NCBI GenBank assembly: GCA_963818445.1
Contig: CAWFSG010000017.1
Span: forward strand, 310,001 to 374,000
From: Prado023 sp963818445
Lineage (GTDB): Bacteria > Actinomycetota > Actinomycetes > S36-B12 > CAIYMF01
DNA: 64,000 nt
Reading direction: 5' to 3'
The notes beneath the pieces were generated by a model. It saw only the letters and a program-made list of their open reading frames with translations, made no database searches and was not told the origin of the DNA. Both the position numbers and the translations under genes were made by a program. How positions within the stretch are numbered: position 1 is the stretch's first letter; each line of letters begins with the position of its first letter. Positions 63,209 to 64,000 of this stretch are shown here, in pieces.

Positions 63209-64000
63209 ATGAGTAAGGCAACCACGAGCGCGAAGGTGGTGGCTCTGGCTGCCGCGTCCGCGCTTCTGCTGGCCGCCTGTGGGGGTTCGGACAGTGGGGA
63301 CACTGGCTCCGGTGACGCTTCAAGCGCGGCCGTCAAGGGCGGCACCTTGAACTTCATGACCGCAGGCGATCAGTTCAACCACCTCGACCCGCAGATGAAC
63401 TACACGGGCGAGGACCTGGCCTTCGCAGGTGCGTACATCTACCGCAGCCTGAACACGTTCAAGCCGTCGGCGGATCCCGCCACGGCTGGTCAGCTCGAGC
63501 CCGACCTGGCCACCGATACCGGCAGGACGACGGACGGCAAGGTCTGGGAGTTCACCCTCAAGGACGGCCTGAAGTTCGAGGACGGCACACCGATCACCTG
63601 TGCCGAGGTCGCCTACGGCGTATCCCGCACGTTCGCCACCGATGTCATCGCAGGCGGGCCCACCTACGCCATCACCATGTTGGACATTCCGACCAAGGAC
63701 GGCGCGTCTGAGTACAAGGGCCCGTACAGTGGCGAGGGCCAGGAGCTGTTCGACAAGGCAGTGACGTGCTCCGAGGACGGCAAGACCATCACCTTCAACC
63801 TCGTGCGCCCGATCGCTGACTTCAACTACGCAGTCACGCTGTCTGCCTTCTCCCCGGTCCCCAAGGACAAGGACACCGGCGCCAAGTACGACACCGCGCC
63901 CCTGTCCAACGGTCCCTACAAGATCGAGGACTACACGATCGGCGAGTCCCTGACCCTGGTCCGCAACGACCAGTGGGATCCGGCGACTGACACGGTCCGC
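63209..64000 (+). CDS. Peptide ABC transporter substrate-binding lipoprotein, 3' end outside window
   Basis: ATG 63209 follows a strong AAGGAGGAAG. The signal peptide MSKATTSAKVVALAAASALLLAAC ends in a lipobox (LAAC), then comes a Gly/Ser/Asp linker. The visible 264 codons give the start of a solute-binding family 5 (OppA/DppA) fold: GGTLNFMTAGDQFNHLDPQM, LEPDLATD, FTLKDGLKFEDGTPITCAEVAYGVSR, and LSNGPYKIEDYTIGESLTLVRN. The frame runs open off the right edge. It delivers peptides or related compounds to the permease encoded at 62128. Confidence 0.9.
   Translation, partial: MSKATTSAKVVALAAASALLLAACGGSDSGDTGSGDASSAAVKGGTLNFMTAGDQFNHLDPQMNYTGEDLAFAGAYIYRSLNTFKPSADPATAGQLEPDLATDTGRTTDGKVWEFTLKDGLKFEDGTPITCAEVAYGVSRTFATDVIAGGPTYAITMLDIPTKDGASEYKGPYSGEGQELFDKAVTCSEDGKTITFNLVRPIADFNYAVTLSAFSPVPKDKDTGAKYDTAPLSNGPYKIEDYTIGESLTLVRNDQWDPATDTVR

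Overview
The window looks like a chromosome segment of a high-GC actinobacterium. GC is about 70% with strongly GC-biased third codon positions, ATGA-type start/stop overlaps are common, and GTG starts are frequent. Gene content is typical of actinobacteria: an IS110-type transposase remnant, CUT2 sugar transporters with LacI regulators, a glutaminase-STAS-cNMP-binding fusion, and DUF485/acetate symporter pairs. I cannot fix the order or genus. No rRNA, tRNA or CRISPR array was seen.

Region 1 (1-18.3 kb) is dominated by cyclic-nucleotide-type signalling parts: a hemerythrin fragment, a stand-alone CRP-type sensor domain, a transposase remnant, a metallophosphoesterase, a metallo-beta-lactamase-fold hydrolase, two large class III cyclase/AAA/TPR regulators, a glutaminase with STAS and cNMP-binding domains, and two MFS transporters that each end in a cNMP-binding domain. 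A secreted beta-rich protein of unknown function sits in a lower-GC patch (about 6.4-9.2 kb). Many genes here show single-base frame breaks while the protein signal stays intact on both sides. I read these mainly as sequence errors, not as decay.

Region 2 (18.3-24 kb) holds a flavin-transfer trio (ferric-reductase-like membrane oxidoreductase, FMN-binding lipid-side or secreted protein, ApbE), a membrane-anchored extracellular endonuclease/phosphatase-family protein and a broken SGNH hydrolase.

Region 3 (24-29.3 kb) is a LacI regulator divergent from a CUT2 sugar ABC transporter (ATPase, permease, binding protein). Region 4 (29.4-41 kb) is an acetate/solute block. It has a DinB-like protein, then a long minus-strand operon (LytS-type kinase, LytTR regulator, small membrane protein, SSS symporter, DUF294 nucleotidyltransferase, DEDDh exonuclease with PAS), then acs, actP and DUF485. 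Region 5 (41-46.3 kb) carries a multi-pass membrane protein, glutamate decarboxylase, a DNA alkylation repair protein and an M13 metallopeptidase.

Region 6 (46.3-58.9 kb) is an arabinose/galactose regulon: galK and an aldo-keto reductase diverge from araB-araD-araA, followed by a second CUT2 transporter (binding protein, ATPase, permease), a second LacI regulator and an aldose epimerase. A good sigma-A promoter with an overlapping LacI-type operator precedes araB. A tandem CGTTAYC motif is shared with the promoter region of the first transporter. Region 7 (58.9-64 kb) has a degenerate PIG-L protein, typA/bipA, and the start of an oligopeptide-type ABC operon that runs off the end.

Several intergenic spaces (36.5, 38.6, 44.1, 59.9 kb) contain short words repeated in direct and inverted orientation that form long imperfect hairpins.
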